This document shows, in pieces, positions 47,132 through 56,078 of a stretch of DNA of 64,000 nt (position 1 is the first letter of the stretch; every line of letters begins with the position of its first letter). The stretch covers positions 53,229-117,228 of the forward strand of contig NZ_PJIK01000015.1 of NCBI RefSeq assembly GCF_002929275.1, read 5' to 3'. The notes beneath the pieces are model-generated. The model was given only the letters and a program-made list of their open reading frames with translations. It searched no databases and was not told the origin of the DNA. Both the position numbers and the translations under genes were made by a program. Origin of the DNA: Arthrobacter sp. ZGTC131. GTDB lineage: Bacteria > Actinomycetota > Actinomycetes > Actinomycetales > Micrococcaceae.

Positions 47132-48387
47132 TCAATACCTCCGCGAAGGGGCATACGTTGACTCATTGGAAAACCTCCGGTTGGGTCGGCGGTTCCAATC
47201 CTCGTTGACCGGTGGTTTGCTTGGTGCCGGTTGTTTGGCGGTGGAGAGGGTTTCGAGTCTGCCAGTGAGGGACAGGATTTGCCTGGACAGGGCCGCAGGC
47301 CTGACTTTCCGGTATTCGATGTTCATGCGGGCTGCTGCCCTTGGGTCAGTATGAGGGTCCGCCGCGGCACGCCGGTGTGGGGTGGCCGGCGCATCGTGGA
47401 TCTTTGTCACCTTGGCTCCGTTGCGGGTCTTGGACACGAGCTTTTGCTGCGGAAGCAGGTAGTTGGTGAAGATGCCATCGAGCTCCCAGATCTGGTTCAG
47501 CAGCACAAGCTCCGCGGCGGTGTCGTAGCGCAGATAGCCCACCAGTTCGCGGACCCTGGACCAGTTTTTCTGCTCGACGTGCGCCCCGTCGTTCTTGTTG
47601 TACGGACGTGAGCGCGTGAACGTGATCCGGTGTTCCTGGCAGAGTCGAAAAGCTCGTTATTGATGAGCTCACCCCCGTTATCCGAATCGATGCCGATCAC
47701 CGGAAACGGGAAGCGGGATAGGACATGCTGCAGGGCGGCAAAGACATGCTTTTGCGCCTTGTTGGGCACGGACCTGTTCACCGTCCACCCGGTAGAGATG
47801 TCCGTGACCGTGAGCGTGAAACAGAACTGACCGGAACTGTTTGACCCCTCATGGCCGACGAGATCGATCTCCACGAAACCGGGCACGGCGTCGTCCCACT
47901 GCGCCCAGGTGCGGATCGGAATCTGGGACTTCAACAGCGACCCGGGCTTGGTGTGGGACCGTCCGCGCGGCAGCAGCTTGGCCCGCTCCCTGGCCAGGTG
48001 CCTGTCGATCGTCGCGGCGCTCATCCGCTCCAGCAGCTCTGCCTGGGCGTCGGTGATGTCCAGGGCCTTCTCCTTACGCAGCGCCGGGACCATCTCTGGC
48101 ATCACCGCTGCCAGCAGCTTTCCGGCAGGGGCCCGCAGCACCGCCCAGCAGAACACCAGTGCGGGCTGCAGATCCGCGCCATAGACAGGTGCCCTGCCGG
48201 GCCTCACCCGCCTGGGCCGGGGAGGGTCAAGGGCATGCCGCAGCACCGCCCGGGCATGGTCCCGATGCCAGCCGGTCAGGTCAACGACCTCGTCCAGAAT
48301 CCCTCCCTTCCGCAGCCTGTCACCGGCCCGATAGGACCTCACCAGCTGCCTCGTCACGGCTTTGCGCTCAGCCATCGTCAATCCCAT
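47132..48387 (-). pseudogene. Integrase-core transposase, single frameshift
   Basis: The N-terminal half is intact (MAERKAVTRQLVRSYRAGDR, VDLTGWHRDHARAVLRHAL). The rve/DDE core follows, with catalytic Asp in FVEIDLVGHEGSNSSG and IGIDSDNGGELINNELFD. Near 47640 a lost T (GACTCTGCC for GACTTCTGCC) shifts the frame. The rest, CQEHRITFTRSRPYNKNDGA, HVEQKNWSRVRELVGYLRYD with the catalytic Glu, lies in another frame. Restoring one base would give a complete transposase of about 400 aa. Confidence 0.75.
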
Positions 48388-48480
48388 CCACCCGGCCTAA
48401 TCCGCACCCACGCACCCCGCAACCCCGCCGAACCAGCCGGAGGATTATTTATGAGGCAACGTATGCCCCTTCGCGGAGAT
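47134..48480 (-). mobile_element. DDE insertion sequence with a frameshifted transposase
   Basis: The ends carry inverted CCGCGAAGGGGCATACGTTG (47142-47161 on the plus strand; reverse complement at 48457-48476). At the right end the motif GATTATTTAYGAGNCAACG occurs twice (near 48446 and 48478). Inside is one transposase gene with a one-base deletion. I cannot name the IS family firmly. The boundaries are good to about 10 bases. Confidence 0.7.
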
Positions 48481-48538
48481 TATTTACGAGTCAACGCGAC
48501 CTGTTGTGGAGGCGTGGGCCGGGGTATACCCTCGCGTC

Positions 48539-49153
48539 ATGATCAAGCGTAAGGGGCGTGCGCGGGGGCTTGTGGCCGCTGGGGTAGGTGCGGCGTTTTT
48601 GCTGGGTGCAGTCTGGACCTCGGCGCATGGCGCGGACCCGGATCCTGCTTCCGACACGAAGGTGGGCGCTGCCGCTCAGTGGTCCTTGCCATTGGACATA
48701 ACCGGTGACGCTGCCCTTTCTGGAGAGCGGGACCGGTTGCGCAACGTGCTGAGGCCTCTGCTGGCTTACGACGGAGGCGTGATTTGGGATTTCGCTGGCA
48801 AGGTGCTGACCATACAAATGACTTCTGACGCCGCCATCGATCAAGCACGGGGAATGATTGCGGAGTCCGGCACAAACCTGCAAATTAACTTTGTGCGAGT
48901 GGAGTATTCGGCTAAAGAGTTGGACGATCTTTCCAATCGTCTCTTAGGGAACCAGCTTCAATGGGCGGGGGCGACAGGGATTGGTGGTGGCCACGATGTC
49001 CGGTCTAATCGAGTCATCCTGCAGGTCGATCGCGAATACAAGGATGCGGCTACTCTCGTTGGCGCAATTGAGAATCTCAAGGATCCGCGCGTATCCCTCG
49101 AACTCCTTGACGCTATTGAAGGCTGGAGGCCAGAGAGCCGCGTTGATGGTTGA
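48539..49153 (+). CDS. Exported hypothetical protein
   Basis: From ATG 48539 the protein has a signal peptide (MIKRKGRARGLVAAGVGAAF, then LLGAVWTSAHGADP). The mature part of about 175 residues (AYDGGVIWDFAGKVLTIQMT, LQINFVRVEYSAKELDDLSN, VRSNRVILQVDREYKDAATL) vaguely recalls pro-domains of secreted serine proteases, but no protease domain follows. It is tentatively a secreted protein of unknown function. Confidence 0.5.
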   Translation: MIKRKGRARGLVAAGVGAAFLLGAVWTSAHGADPDPASDTKVGAAAQWSLPLDITGDAALSGERDRLRNVLRPLLAYDGGVIWDFAGKVLTIQMTSDAAIDQARGMIAESGTNLQINFVRVEYSAKELDDLSNRLLGNQLQWAGATGIGGGHDVRSNRVILQVDREYKDAATLVGAIENLKDPRVSLELLDAIEGWRPESRVDG

Positions 49154-49228
49154 GCGCCACTGGACTGGTGGGTTGCGATCAATGCCGCCACGGATGGCTG
49201 GATCTGGAAGCCTTCGGGTAATAACCAA

Positions 49229-49354
49229 GTTGGCACAGACCCGCGCCTCTGCGCCGCGATCGTGGACCGGCTCACGTTCAATAGCTCCATCACCGAAACC
49301 GGCACAGACTCCTACCGCCTCGCACACAGCCTCAACCGGGCAACTCTTGGATAG
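49229..49354 (+). pseudogene. istB: 3' fragment of an IstB-like ATPase
   Basis: The frame reads DPRLCAAIVDRLTFNSSITE then TGTDSYRLAHSLNRATLG and TAG at 49352. This is the C-terminal signature of IS21 IstB proteins (AAIVDRL...DSYRLAH), clearly different from the istB at 43768. The ATPase core is missing, so it is a relic of another IS21-type element. Confidence 0.65.
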
Positions 49355-49421
49355 TCATAAGCAGGACGGAGGCGGTTGGCCGGTGTCGACGCCGGCCGCC
49401 AACAACCTGGTTCGAAGCTAG

Positions 49422-49607
49422 CTAGGCATAGGACTGAGGAAAGGGCCATCGTCGGGCCTGAGTTCTATCGTCAGGAAAGCGCTCAGGATGCTTGGGGTCT
49501 CTGCCACGTTCGCGCCAATACTCCTGCCGCTGCCACAACGAAAATCGCGTCACCCAGACGACAAATACTGTAGTGCCTAAGGCGAGGACGGCAAGCTTTA
49601 CCCACAC
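49422..49607 (-). CDS. Possible small membrane protein
   Basis: A 61-codon frame with one membrane segment (MWVKLAVLALGTTVFVVWVT) and a charged tail (QRQEYWRERGRDPKHPERFP). The hydrophobic-then-charged layout supports a real small protein, but there is no family and no context. Confidence 0.35.
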   Translation of the reverse strand: MWVKLAVLALGTTVFVVWVTRFSLWQRQEYWRERGRDPKHPERFPDDRTQARRWPFPQSYA

Positions 49608-49900
49608 CCACGGCTCGGTTTGGATTGGTGCAAGAAATTCAGCGTGAGCTTGGCCAAGGCTAAGGCGCCCCCGTAGTAGGTGATGCGCTTGAGCCTCCGC
49701 TCAGCCTCATGTTTCGCACCGACGCGCAACTGGCCTGCCGGCGGTTTTTTCGAAAAATGCGCCGTCATGACTGAACTGAAGCACGAAAATCAGGAGACCG
49801 ATAGGCTTCCGGCCGTTCACTCAGGTCAGTAAGGGTTCGACTCCTGACAGGGCTCGAGGAATGCGTCAACGGAGTCCATGAGATGACAAGCGAACCCGGG

Positions 49901-50089
49901 TCAGTTCCAGCTCTTACGTTTTCCCATGAAGTAGCCACAAAACATCAGGACGAGACCGCTGAATACCATCATCAAGTACGCCCATGGACCTCCCGACGAC
50001 GATGTGGACTGGAGGGCGAAGACAAGCCCCAAAACGGCAGTCACCGCGCCCACACATAGAGGAGCCGTTCCAAGCCACCTAGGCGTCAT
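49901..50089 (-). CDS. Possible small membrane protein
   Basis: A 62-codon frame with two membrane segments (PLCVGAVTAVLGLVFALQST and WAYLMMVFSGLVLMFCGYFM) and a basic C-terminus KRKSWN, the layout of many small actinobacterial membrane proteins. No family recognised. Confidence 0.4.
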   Translation of the reverse strand: MTPRWLGTAPLCVGAVTAVLGLVFALQSTSSSGGPWAYLMMVFSGLVLMFCGYFMGKRKSWN

Positions 50090-50645
50090 GGTGACAGCCT
50101 AATGTTCCGGAACAGGCATAGCCATAGCGTTGTCTCGGTTCCGCGTTTGCGCCAAAGGACTGAGGAAGGAGACCACTTCAGAAGATGATCATGATCGCGG
50201 GCGCCCATTCCGTGGGCTGCCCGATGCCGCGTACTTTGGGGCCGTCGCACGGGTTTCCGCCCTGCAGAGGTTGGTTAAGCCGGACGGCCAAACCGCCCTC
50301 AGTCACCTGGCCATGATGGGGCCAGTTTCAAATGCCCTCCTGGGGCCAGAAATACTTGACACGATCACCTGGCCGCCGCCGTCCGCGGCTTCGAGCCCGG
50401 CGCGACTAGTCAAGAGGTCCGCGACCGCACCGAGCGGACTGCGGATAAGGTAGGTGGCCCGTACACCCAGGTGTCAGGGTTCCCAAACGGTACTCGTAAT
50501 CCGGAAATGGGCTATGGGCGAATCAACATGCTCCGAGCGTTCGATCACGACGACCCGTTGGAAGTGAGGCTGCCTGCAGCGGCCTGCGAAAGTCGGGGGT
50601 GTCACCTCCTAACGCGACGCCAGATCCAAGGGTTATGTTTGCCTG
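50090..50645. other. Gap with a GGGGCCAG direct repeat
   Basis: I see no supported gene. The octamer GGGGCCAG occurs twice, 24 bases apart (50318-50325 and 50342-50349), which resembles the multiple terminal repeats of some IS ends, so this may be an IS scar. Confidence 0.3.
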
Positions 50646-50873
50646 ATGACGAGCAGCGCGGAGAGGCCTCAGGAAAGACGATTCAAAATTGTCGGGATAA
50701 TCGGGGTCCTTCTCATCTCAGTTATCGGTGCTCGCGTCAGCATCGCTACGGGTTGGTCTCCTTGGATAGCGTATGGAATCCCGTTACTTGTCTTGTTTCT
50801 GGTTACTCTCCCGCTGCCGCGCGCTGTACGGCGCGAGGGGATACAGATTCGCAACACAGAGTCGATGAAATAG
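50646..50873 (+). CDS. Small hypothetical membrane protein
   Basis: A 75-residue protein with two membrane segments (FKIVGIIGVLLISVIGARVS and WIAYGIPLLVLFLVTLPLPR) between polar ends. The start ATG follows GGTTATGTTTGCCTG without a clear ribosome site. Function unknown. Confidence 0.4.
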   Translation: MTSSAERPQERRFKIVGIIGVLLISVIGARVSIATGWSPWIAYGIPLLVLFLVTLPLPRAVRREGIQIRNTESMK

Positions 50874-51024
50874 CCCAAAAAGTGACTGCTGAGCGTTCAC
50901 CTTAAGGACGCAAGGAGCTGCAGCCGATCTTGTCAGGAATCCCTTCGGTGTTCCGACCGCCACAGTCCACTGAGGTCGGACCCTTCCACCTACCGTCAGC
51001 ATCGGCTGTGCGGACCGGCACCTC

Positions 51025-51885
51025 ATGGATACTAAGTGCATGACGTCCTCAGGCCACCGGCACAAGCTCGCGTTGCAGCCAGCACTGATGACGATGGAAA
51101 CCTACATCTCAGAGACCCGAAGCTGGAGGGTGCCCATCCCATTTCTCGATTTCGTAGTGGACGGGAAGTCCCCTATTGAAGGCGTCTTGGGGAAGGGATC
51201 AGACCGGTCTCCTACGAGACTTCAACCTGAGTGGGAGCACTTCAGCCTGGACGAACAGATCAATCGCCTGCTTGGACTTGGTGCGCCCGAGTACGAGGAC
51301 GGCCGTACCGCGATGTACATCTGCAGGTGCGGTGATTTGGACTGCTTCGGCATCGGCGCACGCATCAACCGCGAGGCAGGGACCATCTCGTGGAGCGATT
51401 GGGCGTGGAAAGATGGCTTCAAGCTGACTGACCCTATTGAGGAGCTCGGCACATACACGTTCACACTGTCGGAGTATGAGGAAGCGCTAGCTGGTGCTGC
51501 GCGAATGCTGGAGACCGTCCCGGATTGGGAACCGCCGAAGCAGAAAATGCTGTGGCCTTGGCAGTGGGGATGGAGATTACCCAAGGAGGATGATCCGATG
51601 GACACGCGGATGCCAAGAATCAGAGAGACTGTCCGCCGGGTATTCCTTGAGACGGACCCTGCAGGGCTGGGATTTGGCGGCACGTGGTTCCCCGAATCTG
51701 AATATGACACCGAGGTCGACCGTGCTATCTCATGGCTGGTCAAAGGCCGAGCGCCGGAGGACGTCGCCGTCCGGACCGTTCGCTGCCTGGAACGGGACTG
51801 GGGCGTTCAGGTCCTAGCGGGTAAAAAGGAACGACTTGCACAGGGGCTTCGCCACGTCGACCTATCCCATTTCATGCCCCGCTGA
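51025..51885 (+). CDS. Hypothetical cytoplasmic protein
   Basis: This 286-residue acidic soluble protein contains MYICRCGDLDCFGIGARINR, a CxCxxxxC cluster that could bind metal, aromatic-rich SWSDWAWKDGFKLTDPIEEL, and a C-terminal helical region (PEDVAVRTVRCLERDWGVQV). The real start may be ATG 51040 or 51091. I do not recognise a family. Its size, lack of signal and isolated position would also fit an orphan immunity protein, but there is no direct evidence. Confidence 0.5.
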   Translation: MDTKCMTSSGHRHKLALQPALMTMETYISETRSWRVPIPFLDFVVDGKSPIEGVLGKGSDRSPTRLQPEWEHFSLDEQINRLLGLGAPEYEDGRTAMYICRCGDLDCFGIGARINREAGTISWSDWAWKDGFKLTDPIEELGTYTFTLSEYEEALAGAARMLETVPDWEPPKQKMLWPWQWGWRLPKEDDPMDTRMPRIRETVRRVFLETDPAGLGFGGTWFPESEYDTEVDRAISWLVKGRAPEDVAVRTVRCLERDWGVQVLAGKKERLAQGLRHVDLSHFMPR

Positions 51886-51970
51886 CCTCTCCGACCAGCT
51901 GGAACCTCTGCGTCCCAAGGTCGGCCCCCAAAGCGTCTGCTCCGGTTCCGAAAAGCGTTCCCTGCGGGCG

Positions 51971-52279
51971 CTAAAGAGACAAGTGAGCGACACGTGTCGC
52001 GGCACTGAAAACCGCACTCTCACTAGGCCAAAGGTCAGCACCGCGACGCTTCACGCCGACAGAATGTCTCGTCAGGTCCTTTCCCTGCCGCGACCACAAA
52101 GAGGCCCCGTTGTTGTCGCGGATCGCGATACACCTGTACCCGTCCCACTTGGCCTCAAACGCTAACGCTCCTGGCAGTGCGCCCGCCCGGTGCATCCTCG
52201 TGACGGCTCTGGCCAGTGCGACATTCACCGGTGGGGCGAGCCCAGCCGGCAGTCCCGCCCCGACTTTAAAGTCCATCAT
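51971..52279 (-). pseudogene. 5' fragment of an ATP-dependent DNA ligase gene
   Basis: From the ATG pair at 52276-52279 the frame reads VALARAVTRMHRAGALPGAL then AFEAKWDGYRCIAIRDN and LWSRQGKDLT. The AFEAKWDGYR box contains the lysine that is adenylated in ATP-dependent ligases of the LigC type. Homology ends after KDLT (about 52070) and the frame closes at 51971 in unrelated sequence. The catalytic domain is truncated, so the gene is dead. Confidence 0.7.
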
Positions 52280-52657
52280 CGAGGCCTTCGAGGATGTCGA
52301 CTTCGACCGCGTCCAGCAGGTCAGTGGTGTTGTTCGCGGTGATTCTGGCCAGTTCGTCGAGGGCGATGAACCGGTCCGGGCCAGGGCAATGGCCAGTTCC
52401 GCCAGATACTGCTGCGAGAGGGGGTCGCGGCGCAGCTCGAAAGTGCGCAGCGGCGCGACGGTGCTGGCCCGGACCTGAACGCGCCAGTGTTCGACGCTGA
52501 CCAGGTCACCGGAGCCGATGGCAGCCCGGGTGCCGGTGTGCCACCAGTCGCAGCGTTCGAACCAGTGCACGGGTTCTGCCGCGACCGCCCAGATCCGCCC
52601 GTCATGGCGGACGGCCAGGGGAGCCCCGGCGGGGGTGAATCGCCTGGGTGAACGCAT
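52266..52657 (-). pseudogene. DUF6504-like gene with one frameshift
   Basis: From 52657 the frame reads FTPAGAPLAVRHDGRIWAVA and VHWFERCDWWHTGTRAAIGS, then VEHWRVQVRAST, resembling the DUF6504 proteins encoded beside translesion polymerase genes. A lost G near 52375 (GCCCGGACC) shifts the frame; the remainder reads RFIALDELARITANNTTDLL and DAVEVDILEGLDDGL to TAA at 52266. It overlaps the start of the ligase fragment, suggesting one repair-related operon before decay. Confidence 0.5.
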
Positions 52658-53036
52658 GGGGCAGGGTGCTGATCTATTCCGCTACTACCAGGACCTGATC
52701 AGTCTCCGCCGTTCCAGCCGGGGCCTCCGATCACGAAACATCGACATCATTCATGCCTCCAACGACAACAGGGTCATCGCCTTCACCCGGAACGACGGCA
52801 CGACGCGTGAACTGGTCGTCGCATCCCTGAACAACCGGCCCTTCGATGACGGCTACGTCATTTAGAGCTCAGCGGAGCGGCTGTCTCCAGGCGCATGGCA
52901 GGAGGTCTTTAACAGCGACTCAAGGTTTTATGGAGGGTCCGATCTTGGCAACTTTGGTGCGGCACTGCCCAGCCAGGACGGGCGGATAGAGATGCAATTG
53001 CCGGCGAATGGCCTCGTCGTACTCCGCAGGATATGA
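52656..53036 (+). pseudogene. C-terminal fragment of a GH13 alpha-amylase-type enzyme with a nonsense codon
   Basis: The frame reads ADLFRYYQDLISLRRSSRGL, NIDIIHASNDNRVIAFTRND and ELVVASLNNRPFDDGYVI, then TAG (52863-52865). It continues SSAERLSPGAWQEVFNSDSR and GNFGAALPSQDGRIEMQLPA to TGA at 53034. This is the end of the catalytic barrel and the C-terminal beta domain of GH13 amylases or branching enzymes. One C-to-T change (CAG to TAG) explains the stop. The catalytic barrel is missing. Confidence 0.75.
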
Positions 53037-53088
53037 CGCCGGCTGATTCTTTAGGCGGTCTGCACGAATGTGCGCGGAACGACAGCTC

Positions 53089-53175
53089 GACGACCTCAAG
53101 ATCCGCCGCGCATTGTCCATCGCGCAGAACATCCGGTTCATGAGGTACAAGGTCGAATTCGACCTGGAACCGTGA
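53089..53175 (+). pseudogene. 3' fragment of a NucS-like nuclease gene
   Basis: The last 28 codons read DDLKIRRALSIAQNIRFMRY and KVEFDLEP plus TGA. They parallel the end of the nuclease at 28205-29137 (DDLRIRRALSMARNIPFMKY). It is a second, more decayed member of the family, without the catalytic region. Confidence 0.65.
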
Positions 53176-53318
53176 GGCTGCCAGGGGTCGAAGCAGGCCG
53201 GCATTCGCACTGGTCCTGTCGTCGCTGGGCCAATAGGATGGCCGCATTCCCTACCCGGTGATCGGTGCCGCGGCCACACTAGCGGCGCGGTGAACCTGCA
53301 TGAAGGGCGGTCACAGTT

Positions 53319-54437
53319 ATGCAAGCCGCGGACATACGCCAGCTCTTTCCTGGACTCAAAGACACCATTTACCTCAACACGGCCAGCATGAACGTTGGCT
53401 GCGCCCCCGCAAGGAACGCCTACGAACGAGCGGTCGAGCGCTGGTCCGCCGGCCGGTTCGACTGGATGGAAGCCGAGCGAGCAGGGGAGGACGCCCGCGC
53501 CATGTTCGCGGAGATTGTTGGTGCCACGGCCGGGGAGATCGCCATCGTTCCGGCCGTGAGCACAGCAGCGGGGATTGTGGCGGCCAACCTGCCGCCCGCG
53601 AAGCGCGGCGAGAATATCGTGGTCGCCGAGAACGAATTCGCCTCGAACTACTATCCCTGGCTCCTGCTCCGGGAGCGCGGCTACCAGGTCCGCACCGTGG
53701 CGCCGGCTGGGAACGGCGTGACGGCCGAGATGTTTAGCCAGGCCGCCGACGGCGGGACCCGCCTGATAGCCGTGAGCGCCGTGCATTCGGCCAACGGGTA
53801 CCGGGCCGACCTGGCAGCGCTAAGCCGGGTTGCTGCCAGTTCCGGCGCCTGGTTCTTCGTCGACGCCTGCCAGGCGGCCGGCGCGGTGCCGCTTGATGTG
53901 GTGCGCGACGGCGTGGATTTCCTGGCCGCCGCCAGCCACAAGTTCCTTCTCGGCTCAAGGGGCATGGGCTACCTCTATGTCCGCCGCGAGCTGCTCGACC
54001 GCCTCCAACCCATCGTTCCTGGCTGGAAGGCCGCCCGGAATCCGGCCGAGAGCTTCTACGGACCCGCCATGGACCTGTCGCCCACGGCATCGAAGCTGGA
54101 CGCCTCCCTGGCGTGGTTTCCTGCCCTGGCCGATCAGGCGGCGCTCGGCATCTTCCGTCAGTTCGGAATCAGTGCGCTTCTCGAACGCAATGCCCGGCTC
54201 GCCCTACGCCTGCAGAGCGCGCTGTCGGCGGAGATATCCACCTTCCACCCATTCCCTGACCAGCAGCGCTCTACCATCGTCTCCGTCCCCGTGAGCGACA
54301 CCGAAGCGGTAATGGCCCGGTTCAGCCAAGCCAACGTAGTGGCTTCGGTCCGTGCCGGCAGGATTCGACTGGCGGCACATTTCTACAATCAGGAGGAGGA
54401 ACTCGATCGCGTGGCCGAGCTGATAGGACGCGCGTGA
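53319..54437 (+). CDS. Class V aminotransferase / cysteine-desulfurase-like protein
   Basis: This PLP-dependent fold-type I enzyme of 372 aa begins LFPGLKDTIYLNTASMNVGC. It contains VSAVHSANGYRADLAALSRV, the Asp that contacts the PLP nitrogen in AWFFVDACQAAG, and the Schiff-base lysine in AAASHKFLLGSRGMGYLY. Members are cysteine desulfurases, selenocysteine lyases or aminotransferases of small molecules. No iron-sulfur genes flank it, so a catabolic or biosynthetic role is equally possible. The catalytic Cys loop of true desulfurases is not evident. The gene is intact. Confidence 0.85.
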   Translation: MQAADIRQLFPGLKDTIYLNTASMNVGCAPARNAYERAVERWSAGRFDWMEAERAGEDARAMFAEIVGATAGEIAIVPAVSTAAGIVAANLPPAKRGENIVVAENEFASNYYPWLLLRERGYQVRTVAPAGNGVTAEMFSQAADGGTRLIAVSAVHSANGYRADLAALSRVAASSGAWFFVDACQAAGAVPLDVVRDGVDFLAAASHKFLLGSRGMGYLYVRRELLDRLQPIVPGWKAARNPAESFYGPAMDLSPTASKLDASLAWFPALADQAALGIFRQFGISALLERNARLALRLQSALSAEISTFHPFPDQQRSTIVSVPVSDTEAVMARFSQANVVASVRAGRIRLAAHFYNQEEELDRVAELIGRA

Positions 54438-54497
54438 GAGTCGGGAGCGGCAGTAATTCTGCGCTCCGCGGTGAGCGGCCTCAACCTCGGGTACCCC

Positions 54498-54641
54498 TCA
54501 GGACCGGCCCCGTTCCGTGCGCCACCCGAACATCCAGCCGTACTCAAGTCGCACCGCCAGATAGTAGTCGAGGTTGGCTACCTCGGAGTTTAGGATGCGC
54601 AGCTCACCGCGCGCATCGTCCTCGCTGATCGGTGTCACCAT
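54498..54641 (-). CDS. Small hypothetical protein
   Basis: A 47-residue protein, MVTPISEDDARGELRILNSE then VANLDYYLAVRLEYGWMFGW. CAGGGAG lies 5 bases before the ATG. The even codon use and clear ribosome site support a real small gene; function is unknown. Confidence 0.4.
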   Translation of the reverse strand: MVTPISEDDARGELRILNSEVANLDYYLAVRLEYGWMFGWRTERGRS

Positions 54642-54727
54642 CGGGGCTCCCTGCTGGTTCCAGGCGATGGCCCGGCGTGTAGTTGTGTGGCTAATGACTC
54701 CCCTTTGCGCGGAACGCGGCGGCGCCC

Positions 54728-54982
54728 TCACCGGCAAACGGCGAGGGCGCGAGCTGCAGCGAAGGGTGGAGCGGAAGATCGGGCCAGGACGGCGACCCTG
54801 GCTTCGAACGGAACGGGTTCCCAGACGATGGTCTCTGCGAGGGTCACTTCGATTCCGGCAGCTGTCTCGGCGGTGACGGCTTTGACCTGGGGGACGACGA
54901 TGTGGACACGGGCGCCAGCGGCGGCCGCGGCGGTGCGTGCCCGGTTGTAGTCCAGGTACCGGCCGATGCCTTCGACACGGCA
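54728..54982 (-). pseudogene. Gene fragment cut by repeat copy B
   Basis: The minus-strand frame has strong coding character: RVEGIGRYLDYNRARTAAAA, RVHIVVPQVKAVTAETAAGI and TLAETIVWEPVPFEARVAVL. It has no start of its own before it enters repeat copy B, so its 5' part was probably lost when that sequence arrived. I do not recognise the family. Confidence 0.35.
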
Positions 54983-55235
54983 AGAGATGGTTTCGATGGC
55001 TGACGTGGCACGATCCAGCATGCGGCCTGCCACTACTGAACTGCCTCGTGCCTTGGACATCGCGGGGTGACATCGCCTATGCGGTCCCTACCGCCCGACT
55101 ACTACCCGCCGATGCAGGATGATGTGTCGTTTTGCGCTACTTCACCGGACAATGCACCGGACTGGGCTTACGAAATGCCGTCTTCGCGAACCAGTGACGC
55201 GGCTGGCAGGACGGCGGCAATCCTGTTGGAGGACC
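54978..55235 (+). repeat. Direct repeat, copy B
   Basis: This stretch matches 40644-40854 in the same orientation. Compared with copy A it has a short TTTCGATGG-like insertion near the start and a 33-base segment after GGGGTGACATCG that copy A has lost. The shared sequence begins at the last codons of tnpC in copy A, so it is most likely a Tn554-type transposon end. Confidence 0.8.
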
Positions 55236-55445
55236 GGCTTACGGGCGGCTTCTGCGGACCACCCTGCGGGATGATTTTGCTTAGTGAGGCGCGGAAAAAT
55301 CTTGCGCTGAATTCGCGAATAAGGTTTAGCTCCGCGGCCCTTCCTTTTGAGGGAGGGGCCAGCGGGCTACTGTGAGTGCAGTCGAGTGACCGTTCATCCT
55401 GCGGAAGGAACGGAGCACTCCCCACGAGATTACGTTGGAGGGCGG

Positions 55446-55922
55446 ATGCCGAGACGACCACAGCACTGGTTCCCAGGCTTGATTGGTGGTCAGGGAGTCA
55501 TTCGGCCGAGCGGCGCTGCATGCACCCTCAATTACGCCGAGGTGTACCCCTTTGGTCTAATGGCCCAGATCAGTGTGAGATTTCGCGGCCCGTTGGCCCT
55601 GGACGTTCAACGGGAACTCAGTCAACAGTCGGGTTCCTACTTATGGAACAAACCGGGCGTTGGACCGCAGCTGACTTTGGAACAAGAGGAGTCCGTGGCA
55701 TCCCCTGCCGAGGTCGTAACGCACGAAGGTCACCACTCGTTCTGGACCATTACCTTTTGGTTCGACCAAGAGATCACCGGATCCGCCTTATCCATGACAT
55801 TCCTGTGGCCCGAGCAGGGAATTGAGTGCGTTTTCGCGGTTGCGCGTGAAGACATCGGCGCAGCATTAGAAGAGGCCACAGAATTATGGAGCCCGGATCC
55901 CGAAGGATACTTCTCCCAATGA
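55446..55922 (+). CDS. Hypothetical protein
   Basis: From ATG 55446 (GGAGGGCGG just upstream) the protein is 158 aa: MPRRPQHWFPGLIGGQGVIR, LMAQISVRFRGPLALDVQRE, HSFWTITFWFDQEITGSALS, EDIGAALEEATELW. It is soluble, with alternating strands. It lies directly right of repeat copy B. I cannot assign a family. Confidence 0.5.
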   Translation: MPRRPQHWFPGLIGGQGVIRPSGAACTLNYAEVYPFGLMAQISVRFRGPLALDVQRELSQQSGSYLWNKPGVGPQLTLEQEESVASPAEVVTHEGHHSFWTITFWFDQEITGSALSMTFLWPEQGIECVFAVAREDIGAALEEATELWSPDPEGYFSQ

Positions 55923-56078
55923 GTACCAAGCTCTTTGGTTCGTTCTGAAGTACTTCGGTGAGGGTTCCTTCAACGGCGATCTTGCGGATGGTGGCGGTCG
56001 CTCCGCCTTGCTTAAGGGAGCAAGTCCCTGATTGCAGATCCAGGAATGCCGTTAGCGTTCCGGCTCCCGATTTCTTGG

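Noticed and set aside
49832-49856. GGGTTCGACTCCTGAC resembling a tRNA T-arm
   Set aside because: The arms around the GTTCGA loop do not pair as a T-stem and no acceptor, D or anticodon arm can be drawn.
50130-50453. 107-codon plus-strand frame
   Set aside because: Contains the GGGGCCAG repeats and no coding features; more likely an IS scar.
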